Positions 1-7,271 of a stretch of 15,137 nucleotides of DNA are shown in pieces. The translations under genes and the position numbers were made by a program. The notes beneath the pieces were generated by a model. That model was not told where the DNA came from. It did no database searches and saw nothing but the letters and a program-made list of their open reading frames with translations. Source of the DNA: Candidatus Nitrotoga sp. CP45 (GTDB taxonomy: Bacteria; Bacteroidota; Bacteroidia; Flavobacteriales; Flavobacteriaceae); the NCBI GenBank assembly GCA_943329165.2, contig CALQCV020000018.1, positions 1 through 15,137 of the forward strand, in the 5' to 3' direction. Numbering within the stretch: position 1 is the first letter of the stretch; each line of letters begins with the position of its first letter.

Positions 1-137
1 TTAGTCAAGCTTCTTAGTTTAGTTCTAACGAAAGCTGGACCTTTGCCCGGTTTAACGTGAAGGAACTCAATAATTTTGTAAATATCGTGATTGAATTTTA
101 TGCATAATCCGTTTCTAATATCTGATGTAGATGCCAT
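1..137 (-). CDS. efp: Elongation factor P, N-terminal part (cut by window edge)
   Basis: Only the first 45 codons are present; the gene continues beyond base 1. Elongation factor P binds the ribosome between the P and E sites and relieves stalling at consecutive prolines. The visible part is the KOW-like first domain. It starts [10 protein letters not shown] and carries the family signature [18 protein letters not shown] at residues 27-44. K32 in the PGKG loop is the position that is post-translationally modified in Escherichia coli (K34 there); whether it is modified here cannot be told. The ATG at 137-135 is the only sensible start and gives the usual N-terminus. It lies 48 bases behind the lpxA stop on the same strand, so it may be read through from the lipid A genes. 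No Shine-Dalgarno sequence is visible; the leader is A-rich and repetitive. Confidence 0.95.
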   Translation of the reverse strand, partial: MASTSDIRNGLCIKFNHDIYKIIEFLHVKPGKGPAFVRTKLRSLT

Positions 138-185
138 TTTTATGTTTATTTGTTAATTTGGTTATTTGAGTATTTAAGTATTTAG
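138..185 (-). repeat. Degenerate AAATA-type short tandem repeat in the lpxA-efp gap
   Basis: Read on the minus strand, the 48-base gap consists of loosely repeated 7-9 base units: CTAAATA, CTTAAATA, CTCAAATA, ACCAAATTA, ACAAATAAA. There is no hairpin, no T-run terminator and no TAnnTTTG element, so lpxA and efp are probably co-transcribed across it. The A-rich tail just before the efp ATG may help translation start, as is common where Shine-Dalgarno pairing is not used. Confidence 0.45.
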
Positions 186-968
186 TTACGATCCAGAGTA
201 TCCTTTCATGATTCCTCTTGATGAATTTCTGATAAAATCTAAAATCTCATCACGCTCGGGTGAAGCCGACATTTCAGCCTCGATGATACCAACGGCTTGT
301 GATGTATTATAGTTTTTTTGATACAGAATTCTATAAATATCTTGTATCTCTCTTATCTTTTCGGATGTAAATCCTCTTCGTCTTAATCCGACAGAATTTA
401 TTCCAACATAAGAAAGTGGTTCTTTTGCAGCCTTAGTATATGGCGGAACATCTTTACGTACTAACGAACCACCAGAAATCATAGCGTGATCACCAATTTG
501 TATAAACTGATGAATAGCAGCTAATCCTCCAATGATGGCATAATTTCCAACGATTACATGACCGGCCAAAGCTACTCCATTTACAATAATGGCATTATCA
601 CCAATATGACAATCGTGAGCAATATGTGCTGTTGCCATGATAAGACAGTTATTTCCAATTTTTGTTTGACCGGATGCAATTGTACCACGATTAATCGTAA
701 CACATTCTCTAATAGTTACATTATCGCCAATAACTGCAAGTGATTCTTCTCCACCAAATTTTAAATCTTGAGGAACAGCAGCAATTACAGCTCCAGGAAA
801 GATGTTACAATTTTTTCCTATTCGAGCGCCTTCCATGATAGTAACATTGGATCCAATCCAAGTTCCATCGCCAATAATTACATTATTGTGTATGGTTGTA
901 AAAGGTTCGATTACTACATTTTTGGCGATTTTTGCACCTGGATGTACATAGGCTAACGGTTGATTCAT
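186..968 (-). CDS. lpxA: Acyl-ACP--UDP-N-acetylglucosamine O-acyltransferase
   Basis: Catalyses the first step of lipid A synthesis: transfer of a 3-hydroxyacyl chain from acyl carrier protein to the 3-OH of UDP-GlcNAc in the cytoplasm. The protein has 260 residues, the normal family length. Residues 5-190 are left-handed beta-helix hexapeptide repeats ([I/V]-G-x-x triplets throughout), followed by an alpha-helical C-terminus. The catalytic histidine is H118 in AHIAHDC (114-120), equivalent to E. coli H125. The GGLAAIHQF and DVPPY motifs are present. Counting from the catalytic His, the E. coli acyl-chain ruler G173 aligns with G166, so Gly is kept, compatible with a long hydroxyacyl donor. 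It lies 81 bases behind lpxC/fabZ with its own likely promoter at 995-1026. Starts at ATG 968-966; no Shine-Dalgarno sequence, only an A/T-rich leader. Confidence 0.97.
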   Translation of the reverse strand: MNQPLAYVHPGAKIAKNVVIEPFTTIHNNVIIGDGTWIGSNVTIMEGARIGKNCNIFPGAVIAAVPQDLKFGGEESLAVIGDNVTIRECVTINRGTIASGQTKIGNNCLIMATAHIAHDCHIGDNAIIVNGVALAGHVIVGNYAIIGGLAAIHQFIQIGDHAMISGGSLVRKDVPPYTKAAKEPLSYVGINSVGLRRRGFTSEKIREIQDIYRILYQKNYNTSQAVGIIEAEMSASPERDEILDFIRNSSRGIMKGYSGS

Positions 969-994
969 TTGTCTTTTTTATTTTTTTAATTAGT

Positions 995-1026
995 CAAATG
1001 TAATTCGGTTTTGTAATTGATTTCAA
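995..1026 (-). promoter_or_regulatory. Likely lpxA promoter (TTG-N21-TACATTTG)
   Basis: In the 81-base gap between lpxC/fabZ and lpxA the minus strand has a perfect TAnnTTTG -7 element, TACATTTG (1002-995). A TTG lies 21 bases upstream (1026-1024). This matches the primary sigma factor promoter form known for Bacteroidota, with the spacing at the long end. Transcription would start about 20-25 bases before the lpxA ATG. It would let lpxA and efp be expressed apart from lpxD and lpxC. Confidence 0.5.
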
Positions 1027-1049
1027 TTATAAAACGCTTATTTCATAAC

Positions 1050-2438
1050 TTATTGTTTTTTAGCAATTTGTGCCATTAATTCTGCTTCGGCTACTAATTT
1101 TCCATTAGCGTAAGCTTTAGCCTGCATGTGACAAATACCTCTTCTTATAGGGGTTATTAAATCACATTTAAATATCAAAGTATCACCTGGCAATACTTTA
1201 TGTTTGAATTTTACATTATCAATTTTCATGAAGAATGTCAAATAATTTTCAGGATCAGGAACAGTACTCAATACTAATATTCCTCCTGTTTGCGCCATGG
1301 CTTCTACAATGATTACACCCGGCATAACTGGTGCCTCAGGAAAATGTCCAACAAAAAAACCTTCGTTCATGGTGACATTTTTCATTCCAACAACATGACT
1401 TTCTGACATTTCAATGATTCTGTCTATAAATAAAAAAGGAGGTCTGTGCGGAAGAATACTCATAATCTTATGAATATCCATTAGCGGTTCCAAATTCAAA
1501 TCATAAACAGGTACTTGATTGCGTTGTTCTATTTTAATTATTTTGGACAATTTCTTTGCAAACTGAGTGTTTACAAAATGTCCAGGTTTATTAGCAATTA
1601 CTTTTCCTTTGATACGCATGCCAACCAAAGCTAAATCACCTATGACATCAAGCAATTTGTGACGTGCCGCTTCGTTTGGATAATGCAAAGTCAGGTTATC
1701 CAAAATCCCATTTGGTTTAACCGAGATTGAATCTTTTCCAAAAGCAATTTTAAGATTCTCAATGGTCTTTGGTGAAATTTCTTTATCTACATAAACGATT
1801 GCGTTATTCAAATCGCCACCTTTTATCAAACCATTATCCAATAATGTTTCTAATTCGTGAAGGAAACTAAACGTTCTGGCATCAGCAATCTCCGATTTAA
1901 ATTCTGAAATGTTTTTCAGCGTTGCGTTTTGAGTTCCCAAAACTTTTGTGCCGAAGTCTACCATTGTAGTTATTTGATATTCATCGGAAGGCATAAGAAG
2001 AATTTCACTTCCTGTTGCTTCATCTGTAAAAGAAATTACTTCTTTTACAACATAATAAAGACGTTCCGAATCTTGCTCGACAACTCCTGCTTTTTCTATT
2101 GCTTCAACAAAAAACTTAGAAGAACCATCCATAATTGGCGGCTCAGATTCATTTAGTTCAATAATTACGTTATCAACATCGCAACCTACAAAAGCAGCAA
2201 GAACATGTTCTGAAGTTTGGATTTTAACTCCCAATTTTTCAAGGTTAGTGCCACGTTGTGTATTCACTACGTAGTTTGCATCAGCTTCAATAACCGGAGA
2301 ACCTTCTAAATCTACTCTAACAAAGGTATAACCGTTGTTAACAGGCGCAGGTTTGAAAGTCATTTTCACTTCTTTTCCAGTATGAAGTCCAACACCCGTA
2401 AGGGAAATTTCGTTCAGAATGGTTTTTTGTTTAACCAT
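1050..2438 (-). CDS. lpxC/fabZ: Bifunctional UDP-3-O-acyl-N-acetylglucosamine deacetylase / 3-hydroxyacyl-ACP dehydratase
   Basis: A 462-residue fusion. Residues 1-305 are LpxC, the zinc deacetylase that makes the committed step of lipid A synthesis. LTGVGLHTGKEV is at 13-24, the zinc ligand H78 is in TSEHVLAAF, ligands H260 and D264 are in RHKLLDVIGDLAL, and the catalytic H287 is in KPGHF. Residues 320-462 are FabZ, the hot-dog dehydratase of fatty acid elongation: ILPHRPPFLFIDR at 328-340, catalytic H365 in GHFPEAPVMPG and catalytic E379 in VEAMAQ. Every key residue of both halves is present and no frameshift is seen. The fusion is typical of Bacteroidota and puts two enzymes that use the same hydroxyacyl-ACP pool in one chain. 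Its ATG is 10 bases behind the lpxD stop, so the two are surely co-transcribed. No Shine-Dalgarno sequence is evident. Confidence 0.97.
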   Translation of the reverse strand: MVKQKTILNEISLTGVGLHTGKEVKMTFKPAPVNNGYTFVRVDLEGSPVIEADANYVVNTQRGTNLEKLGVKIQTSEHVLAAFVGCDVDNVIIELNESEPPIMDGSSKFFVEAIEKAGVVEQDSERLYYVVKEVISFTDEATGSEILLMPSDEYQITTMVDFGTKVLGTQNATLKNISEFKSEIADARTFSFLHELETLLDNGLIKGGDLNNAIVYVDKEISPKTIENLKIAFGKDSISVKPNGILDNLTLHYPNEAARHKLLDVIGDLALVGMRIKGKVIANKPGHFVNTQFAKKLSKIIKIEQRNQVPVYDLNLEPLMDIHKIMSILPHRPPFLFIDRIIEMSESHVVGMKNVTMNEGFFVGHFPEAPVMPGVIIVEAMAQTGGILVLSTVPDPENYLTFFMKIDNVKFKHKVLPGDTLIFKCDLITPIRRGICHMQAKAYANGKLVAEAELMAQIAKKQ

Positions 2439-2448
2439 GGTAAGCTAT

Positions 2449-3471
2449 TTAATTTGTATTATTTTTTTTTAATTCTTCAATATCGGCAACAATCTTTGGC
2501 AAATTTCTAAAATGAACATAGGATTTACTGTAGTCAGCATATCCAAAAGACGGACTGCCTTGCAATATTTCGCCATCATTTATATTTTTACCAACACCCG
2601 ATTGAGCCTGAACCCGAACATTATTTCCAATAGTAATATGCCCGGCAATACCTACTTGTCCACCAATCATACAATTGCTGCCAATTTTAGTTGAACCAGC
2701 AATACCCGTTTGCGCCGCAATAACCGTATTCTCGCCAATTTCGACATTGTGTGCAACTTGGATATGATTGTCTAGTTTTACTCCTTTTCGGATTAATGTT
2801 GTGCCTAAAGTCGCTCTGTCAATAGTAGTGTTTGCACCTATTTCGACATCATCCTCAATGATAACATTTCCAATTTGCGGAATCTTAGTAAAAGTTCCAT
2901 CTTCAGTTGGAGCAAAACCAAAACCATCTGAACCAACAACACATCCGGAATGAAAGTTACAATTATTTCCTATTTCCGTTTCAGAATATATTTTTACGCC
3001 TGCAAAAAAAATACAGTTATCGCCTATGGTTGTGTTATCACCAATAAAACAATTTGGATATATTTTTACATTGTTACCAATAGTTACGTTTTTTCCAATG
3101 TAGCTAAAGCTTCCCAAATAAAGATGTTCCCCATAAGTCACATTGTCCGAAATCACTGATGGCTGTTCAATTCCCGATTTCATTAGCTTTACTTGGTTGT
3201 AATATTCTAACAACTTTGAAAAAGACTGATAAGCATCTTCCACTTTAATTAAAGTAGTATTTAACTCATTTTCAGGAATAAAATCATTATTTACGATGGT
3301 AATAGTAGCCGCTGTAGTGTAAATAAAATTAACATACTTTGAGTTAGCTAAAAACGTTAGCGAACCTTGAGTTCCTTCCTCTATCTTAGCTAATTTAAAG
3401 ACTACGGCATTAGGGTTGCCTACTACTTCGCCTTCCAGAATTTCCGCTATTTGAGCTGCTGTAAATTTCAT
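2449..3471 (-). CDS. lpxD: UDP-3-O-(3-hydroxyacyl)glucosamine N-acyltransferase
   Basis: Third enzyme of lipid A synthesis: adds the second 3-hydroxyacyl chain, to the 2-amino group of the LpxC product. It has 340 residues, normal length. Residues 1-100 are the uridine-binding LpxD N-domain ([10 protein letters not shown] at 37-46). Residues 105-295 form the hexapeptide-repeat beta-helix, and 315-340 are a helical tail. The catalytic His is H241 in [13 protein letters not shown] (234-246), matching E. coli H239. SDGFGFAP (181-188) is also conserved. It is the first lipid A gene of the block, 121 bases downstream of the HD-domain gene and 10 bases upstream of lpxC/fabZ. A -7 element lies at 3572-3565. 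The last codons contain a run of nine A's, so the extreme C-terminus could vary by slippage without affecting the catalytic fold. Confidence 0.96.
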   Translation of the reverse strand: MKFTAAQIAEILEGEVVGNPNAVVFKLAKIEEGTQGSLTFLANSKYVNFIYTTAATITIVNNDFIPENELNTTLIKVEDAYQSFSKLLEYYNQVKLMKSGIEQPSVISDNVTYGEHLYLGSFSYIGKNVTIGNNVKIYPNCFIGDNTTIGDNCIFFAGVKIYSETEIGNNCNFHSGCVVGSDGFGFAPTEDGTFTKIPQIGNVIIEDDVEIGANTTIDRATLGTTLIRKGVKLDNHIQVAHNVEIGENTVIAAQTGIAGSTKIGSNCMIGGQVGIAGHITIGNNVRVQAQSGVGKNINDGEILQGSPSFGYADYSKSYVHFRNLPKIVADIEELKKNNTN

Positions 3472-3472
3472 C

Positions 3473-3559
3473 TTAGGTTGCTTTATTTTTTAAAGGTATA
3501 AGATGGAACTCACCAACATCTTGATGTGATTCATTGAAAATATGTGCAGTTTGTTTCAT
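3473..3559 (-). CDS. Possible 28-residue leader peptide upstream of lpxD
   Basis: A small open frame runs from ATG 3559-3557 to TAA 3475-3473, ending one base before the lpxD ATG (TAAGATG). It encodes 28 residues beginning [14 protein letters not shown] and ending IPLKNKAT. I do not recognise the sequence. It is soluble-looking, with three His residues and no membrane segment. It fills nearly the whole space between the likely -7 element (3572-3565) and lpxD, so its ATG falls at about the expected transcription start and would be leaderless or nearly so. The stop-start spacing would allow translational coupling. An open frame this short arises easily by chance in AT-rich DNA, so the default reading is simply the 5' leader of lpxD. 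Confidence 0.2.
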   Translation of the reverse strand: MKQTAHIFNESHQDVGEFHLIPLKNKAT

Positions 3560-3564
3560 TGGCA

Positions 3565-3572
3565 CAAAAGTA
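3565..3572 (-). promoter_or_regulatory. Likely -7 element for lpxD (TACTTTTG)
   Basis: On the minus strand TACTTTTG matches TAnnTTTG exactly. It lies about 95 bases upstream of the lpxD ATG and just past the end of the HD-domain gene. I see no TTG at the expected -33 spacing, so the promoter is half-supported. It would start transcription of lpxD-lpxC/fabZ independently of the upstream gene. Confidence 0.4.
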
Positions 3573-3592
3573 TAAAAAAATAGATTTTAATG

Positions 3593-4825
3593 TTAAATTT
3601 CTTGAAGTAGTTTTGGATAACAAATGAAATACTTCGTGACTGGTTTTGACAACGCTTTCAAATTCAATTGGTCAGAAGCTTCAATAACATCTTCAATGGT
3701 TTTGTCTTTCTTTAAAATCCTAATTGGCTCTGCGTCTTTGCTGTAAGCTTGGTTTTTAATCTTTCCTTTAAAGATAAAATACTTGGCTTCTTGTTCAGTA
3801 ATATCGTGCTCTTTTGCAAAACGGGTAGTCATTTCTACTAATACTTCTTTTGGAAACTTTTCGCTGTTGAGTTTTATTTTTGATAAGTCTCTGTTGATAA
3901 TCATTTTACTCAAACTGCTCAGTATAAAATCATCGTGATACTGCCAATTTTTTAATGCACTAATAATATCAAAATCATCAAGTTGCGCAAAGCTATCTAA
4001 ATTAGTATTAGAAAAATTTTCGACTGTTATTTTGTGTTCCATAAAATGCTTTAACGGTTTGCTGCATTCAATATCAACACCATTATGAAGTAATTCTTTG
4101 GCTCTTTTTAGCGCATTGGTCAACGTCAATTCGGCCACCAAACTTGTCTTGTGTAAATAGGCTTGCCAGTACATTAATCGTCTTGCCATTAGGAACTTTT
4201 CGATAGAATAGATACCTTTTTCTTCCATCACTAAAAAATCATCCATCACATTAAGCATCTGAATTAATCGGTCCGAATTGATATTTCCTTCGGCAACGCC
4301 TGAATAAAAACTATCGCGCTTCAAATAGTCCATTCTATCCATATCGAGTTGGCTTGATATCAACTGCAACATGAATTTTCTATGATATTCTCCTTTAAAA
4401 ATTTGAATCGCCAAACTCAACTGTCCATCAAACTCTTCGTTAAGTTTGTTCATAAACAATAATGAAATTTCTTCATGATGCACTTCTACAATGCTATGTT
4501 CCAAAGTATGTGAAAACGGTCCATGCCCAATATCGTGCAAAAGTATTGCAATGTATAAAGCATTTTCTTCTTCTTTTGTAATCGTAACTTCTTTGGAGCG
4601 CAACACTTCAACTGCTTTTTGCATTAGGTGCATTGCACCAATTGCGTGATGAAAACGAGTATGATGCGCACCGGGATAAACCAAATACGACAACCCCATT
4701 TGCGTAATACGACGTAAACGTTGAAAATAAGAATGCTGAATTAAATCATAAATCAACGTATTTGGAATGGTGATAAAACCATAAATCGGGTCGTTGAATA
4801 TTTTGAGTTTATTAGTGTTGCTCAC
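3593..4825 (-). CDS. HD-domain phosphohydrolase (dGTPase/SAMHD1-like, COG1078 type)
   Basis: A 410-residue cytoplasmic metal-dependent phosphohydrolase of the HD superfamily. The HD ligands are visible: H60 in HTRFHHAIGAMHL (55-67), H97-D98 in LLHDIGHGPFSH (95-106) and the late Asp in SSQLDMDRMDYLKRDS (157-172). IFNDPIYGFI and YFQRLRRI near the start are typical of the dNTP triphosphohydrolase-like branch. The real substrate of the bacterial COG1078 proteins is mostly unknown; dNTPs are the best guess by family. The start is GTG 4825-4823: an in-frame stop lies only six codons upstream with no ATG between, and the next Met (M43) is inside the conserved domain. The gene precedes lpxD on the same strand, but the 121-base gap and the -7 element there argue for partly separate expression. 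No sequence feature ties it to lipid A. Confidence 0.88.
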   Translation of the reverse strand: MSNTNKLKIFNDPIYGFITIPNTLIYDLIQHSYFQRLRRITQMGLSYLVYPGAHHTRFHHAIGAMHLMQKAVEVLRSKEVTITKEEENALYIAILLHDIGHGPFSHTLEHSIVEVHHEEISLLFMNKLNEEFDGQLSLAIQIFKGEYHRKFMLQLISSQLDMDRMDYLKRDSFYSGVAEGNINSDRLIQMLNVMDDFLVMEEKGIYSIEKFLMARRLMYWQAYLHKTSLVAELTLTNALKRAKELLHNGVDIECSKPLKHFMEHKITVENFSNTNLDSFAQLDDFDIISALKNWQYHDDFILSSLSKMIINRDLSKIKLNSEKFPKEVLVEMTTRFAKEHDITEQEAKYFIFKGKIKNQAYSKDAEPIRILKKDKTIEDVIEASDQLNLKALSKPVTKYFICYPKLLQEI

Positions 4826-4839
4826 AAATTTGTAATTTT

Positions 4840-4971
4840 TTTAACCACATAGAAACATAGTTCTTTTTTTATCTTCAAAGTTCGTTTCACTCTGTTAAAG
4901 AAAATCATCCCTATCTGAATCCAAGAATGGGACTATACAATTCTTTTTTCCTTTGTTTCTATATGGTAAAA
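4840..4971. repeat. Imperfect inverted-repeat element (21-base arms) between menD and the HD gene
   Basis: The 194-base gap 4826-5019 holds no convincing gene. Its left arm (4840-4860, TTTAACCACATAGAAACATAG) is the reverse complement of its right arm (4951-4971, CTTTGTTTCTATATGGTAAAA) at 18 of 21 positions. About 90 bases lie between the arms. Each arm is flanked on its right or left by a similar TTCTTTTTT stretch (4861-4870 and 4941-4949). The layout resembles a small non-coding mobile or palindromic repeat (MITE/REPIN-like). As a hairpin it could also act in the transcript between menD and the HD gene. No target-site duplication was found. Confidence 0.5.
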
Positions 4972-5019
4972 TTTTATATTAATATGCCGTGCTTGTTTGA
5001 TTTTAGTAAAGATATAAAT

Positions 5020-6681
5020 TTATACCAAAGCTTTAAAATAGTCTTTCAATAGTTTATCATTCTCTCGCGTTGGAGTGAAAACTTCCAATATCATTGGTCT
5101 GTCGTTTTGATTATATACTTTTGACAATCCTTTTTGCAATGAAGCATCATCACTTGCTATTGTATAATCAAACTGATACATTTTGGCTAAATGTTCAGCC
5201 GTTAAACAATGAGAAGTTTCAAAATACCTGTTGAATATTTCTGTTTCCTTATGTCCCGGTAATATTCTAAAAATGCCGCCACCGCCGTTATTTATTAAAA
5301 TGATCTTAAAATTCTTTGGAATGTAATTGTTCCAAAGCGCATTGCTATCGTATAGAAATCCAACATCACCAGTAATTAAAACTGTGGGTCTTTTGCTACC
5401 TACTGCAGCGCCAATAGCGGTTGAAGTGCTGCCATCAATACCACTTGTACCTCTATTGCAAAATACTTCAATCGATTTATCAATATCAAACAACTGCGCA
5501 TATCGAATAGCCGAACTGTTACTGATTTGCAATTGGACTGCTTCCGGTAAGCTTACTAGTATGCTTTCAAATGCTTTTAGATCGCAAAATGGAACTTGAG
5601 AAAGAAAATCGGTATGTTTTACTTTTCGGTTTGAATGAATATTTTGGAAAGTTGCTTTATAATTGCTGTCAATATTTTTTACAAAAGGTAAAAATTGTTT
5701 GAAAAACTGATTTGGTTCTACTTCAAAATGCTTGGTAAGAATTCCAAATGTGTCATAGGCACGATGCTGATCAATATGCCAATGATGTTTTGGTTTGTAT
5801 TTCCGGAGAAATGCCTTTACTCTTTTAGAAACAATCATACCGCCAAACGTAATCAGAATCCTTGGTTGCAATTCACGAAATTCAGACGGAGAAAATGGGG
5901 TGATTAGTGTATCGATGTTATTGATAAAACTTGGGTGATGTATATTAGACGTTGTTTCCGTCAAAACAACAATTGACGGCATGGCTGCTAATTGTTCCAA
6001 CCACTTTTGCTCAATAGCATTTGGGGCGCATTCACCTACCAGAATTAAAATCTTCTTACTGTGATTCCAAAGTGTCGAAAAAGAAATAATATCATCAACA
6101 TTTACCAATCTGTGGCTTTTAAGCAAACCGGTAATATTAAAATCTACTGCAAGTTTATTTGTTGTTTCGTATAATGGTTCTTCAAACGGAACATTTATAT
6201 GTACCGGACCTTTTCGGGCAATGGCAACATTGATGGCTTGATTGATAAAAACATCATTTTCTTCTGATGCATCTTCAGTTAGATTGGCATTGTATAACGA
6301 ATGATTTATAAAAACATTTTCCTGTCGAATGGTTTGTCCATCGCCAATATCAATTTTGTCAAAAGGTCGGTCTGCTGAAATAACAATAAATGGAATCTGA
6401 CTATAAAACGCTTCGGCCAAAGCGGGATAATAATTTAATAATGCCGATCCTGAAGTACAAACCACGGCAACTGGTTTTTTGGTTTGTTGTGCAATGCCCA
6501 AAGCAAAGAAAGCCGCACAACGTTCATCTGCAATACTATAACAAACAAACTTTGGATTATTGGTAAATCCTATTGTTAAAGGTGCGTTTCTAGAACCTGG
6601 GGAAATAATTACATTATGAATTCCTTTGGCTTGGCATATTTCAATAATGCTCTGTGCTAAAGGTATTTTAGGGTAAATCAT
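5020..6681 (-). CDS. menD: 2-succinyl-5-enolpyruvyl-6-hydroxy-3-cyclohexene-1-carboxylate synthase
   Basis: ThDP- and Mg-dependent enzyme of menaquinone synthesis: condenses 2-oxoglutarate, after decarboxylation, with isochorismate to give SEPHCHC. It has 553 residues, normal family length. The N-terminal PYR domain begins ISPGSRNAPL (26-35), with the ThDP-activating Glu E53 in ADERCAAFFALG. SADRP is at 102-106. The C-terminal PP domain has the ThDP motif GDVGFLYDSN (438-447) ending ILINNGGGGIF (461-471). SNSSAIRY (387-394) and NRGTSGIDG (409-417) supply the isochorismate-binding serine and arginines. Menaquinone is the usual respiratory quinone of flavobacteria. No other men gene is in the window. 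It is divergent from the GNAT gene, with a strong promoter and a perfect dyad at 6701-6729. No terminator with a T-run follows it, only the repeat element. Confidence 0.96.
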   Translation of the reverse strand: MIYPKIPLAQSIIEICQAKGIHNVIISPGSRNAPLTIGFTNNPKFVCYSIADERCAAFFALGIAQQTKKPVAVVCTSGSALLNYYPALAEAFYSQIPFIVISADRPFDKIDIGDGQTIRQENVFINHSLYNANLTEDASEENDVFINQAINVAIARKGPVHINVPFEEPLYETTNKLAVDFNITGLLKSHRLVNVDDIISFSTLWNHSKKILILVGECAPNAIEQKWLEQLAAMPSIVVLTETTSNIHHPSFINNIDTLITPFSPSEFRELQPRILITFGGMIVSKRVKAFLRKYKPKHHWHIDQHRAYDTFGILTKHFEVEPNQFFKQFLPFVKNIDSNYKATFQNIHSNRKVKHTDFLSQVPFCDLKAFESILVSLPEAVQLQISNSSAIRYAQLFDIDKSIEVFCNRGTSGIDGSTSTAIGAAVGSKRPTVLITGDVGFLYDSNALWNNYIPKNFKIILINNGGGGIFRILPGHKETEIFNRYFETSHCLTAEHLAKMYQFDYTIASDDASLQKGLSKVYNQNDRPMILEVFTPTRENDKLLKDYFKALV

Positions 6682-6700
6682 TGTTGTTTTTTAATGGAAA

Positions 6701-6729
6701 CAAAGATACAAATTGTATCTCTTTTTCAA
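6701..6729 (-). promoter_or_regulatory. menD promoter (TTG-N18-TATCTTTG)
   Basis: The minus strand has a perfect -7 element TATCTTTG (6708-6701) with TTG 18 bases upstream (6729-6727). This is the best promoter match in the window to the Bacteroidota primary sigma factor form. It predicts a leader of roughly 15 bases before the menD ATG at 6681. A 17-base palindrome fills most of the spacer and overlaps the -7 element. Confidence 0.65.
6704..6720. promoter_or_regulatory. Perfect dyad AGATACAA-A-TTGTATCT, candidate operator
   Basis: Two perfectly complementary 8-base arms (6704-6711 and 6713-6720) flank a single central A. The dyad overlaps the menD -7 element on the minus strand. Its plus-strand TTG (6713-6715) stands 19 bases before a near -7 sequence TAATTTG (6735-6741) in front of the GNAT gene. 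It is therefore placed to control both divergent genes. The arms are too close for an RNA hairpin, which favours binding by a dimeric regulator. No regulator gene is adjacent. Confidence 0.45.
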
Positions 6730-6772
6730 TACTGTAATTTGTTTTCTTACATTTACAACTAACTATTTACTT

Positions 6773-7270
6773 ATGGAAATAAAAGTCAGACCTTATCAAA
6801 CTCAAGATGCCGAAACCATCGTTGCTGCTCTTAATTATTATATTGCAAACTCAACAGCATTATATGATTATGAATTGCGGACATCAGAACAGCAACAAGC
6901 CATTTTTGAGGAGAAACTTACCAAAGGATTTCCTGTAATAGTGGCAACAATTGATAATTGTGTAGTGGGTTTTGGTTATTACAGTGAATTTCGTTTTCGA
7001 GAAGCTTATAAGTTTACAGTAGAACATTCCATTTATGTGATGCCAAGCGAACTTGGAAAAGGAATTGGAAAAGTGATATTACAAAACTTAATTGATTTAG
7101 CTAAAAAGCAAAAATTACATACAATGGTTGCAGTTATTGATGATGAAAACCAAGGTTGTATTGCCTTACAAGAGAAGTTTGGATTTTCAACTGTTGGTAT
7201 TATTAAAGAAAGTGGCTTTAAGTTTGACCGATGGTTGCACAGTGTAATTATGCAACTAATATTGGAATAA
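6773..7270 (+). CDS. GNAT-family N-acetyltransferase (phosphinothricin/amino-acid acetyltransferase type)
   Basis: A 165-residue acetyl-CoA-dependent acyltransferase. It begins MEIKVRPYQTQDAETI, the usual beta1-alpha1 of the fold. Residues 79-90 (YKFTVEHSIYVM) match the TVEHSIYV strand typical of the PAT/MnaT branch, with E84 as the usual active-site acid. The acetyl-CoA pyrophosphate loop is LGKGIGK (94-100). The NQGCIALQEKFGF stretch (126-138) is the conserved alpha4 region. Related enzymes acetylate methionine sulfone or sulfoximine, phosphinothricin or other small amines; the natural substrate here cannot be named. I chose ATG 6773: the frame extends upstream to a TTG at 6713, but those 20 residues fall inside the promoter region and do not fit the family. 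It is divergent from menD, and its stop is one base from the stop of the convergent gene. Confidence 0.88.
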   Translation: MEIKVRPYQTQDAETIVAALNYYIANSTALYDYELRTSEQQQAIFEEKLTKGFPVIVATIDNCVVGFGYYSEFRFREAYKFTVEHSIYVMPSELGKGIGKVILQNLIDLAKKQKLHTMVAVIDDENQGCIALQEKFGFSTVGIIKESGFKFDRWLHSVIMQLILE

Positions 7271-7271
7271 A

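Noticed and set aside
138..185. CRISPR-like array in the lpxA-efp gap
   Set aside because: The units are 7-9 bases, degenerate and without spacers.
186..4825. A new envelope-linked system formed by the HD phosphohydrolase with the lpx genes
   Set aside because: The lpx genes are a standard pathway, and nothing in the HD protein beyond its position connects it to lipid A; separate promoter signals lie between them.
4927..5052. Plus-strand 41-codon open frame across the inverted repeat and the end of menD
   Set aside because: It runs antisense into menD, has T-rich low-complexity codons and an arm of the repeat inside it, and resembles no protein.
6713..6772. 20-residue N-terminal extension of the acetyltransferase from a TTG codon
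   Set aside because: It falls in the divergent promoter region and dyad, is a low-complexity hydrophobic run, and the family begins at the MEIKVRPYQ methionine.
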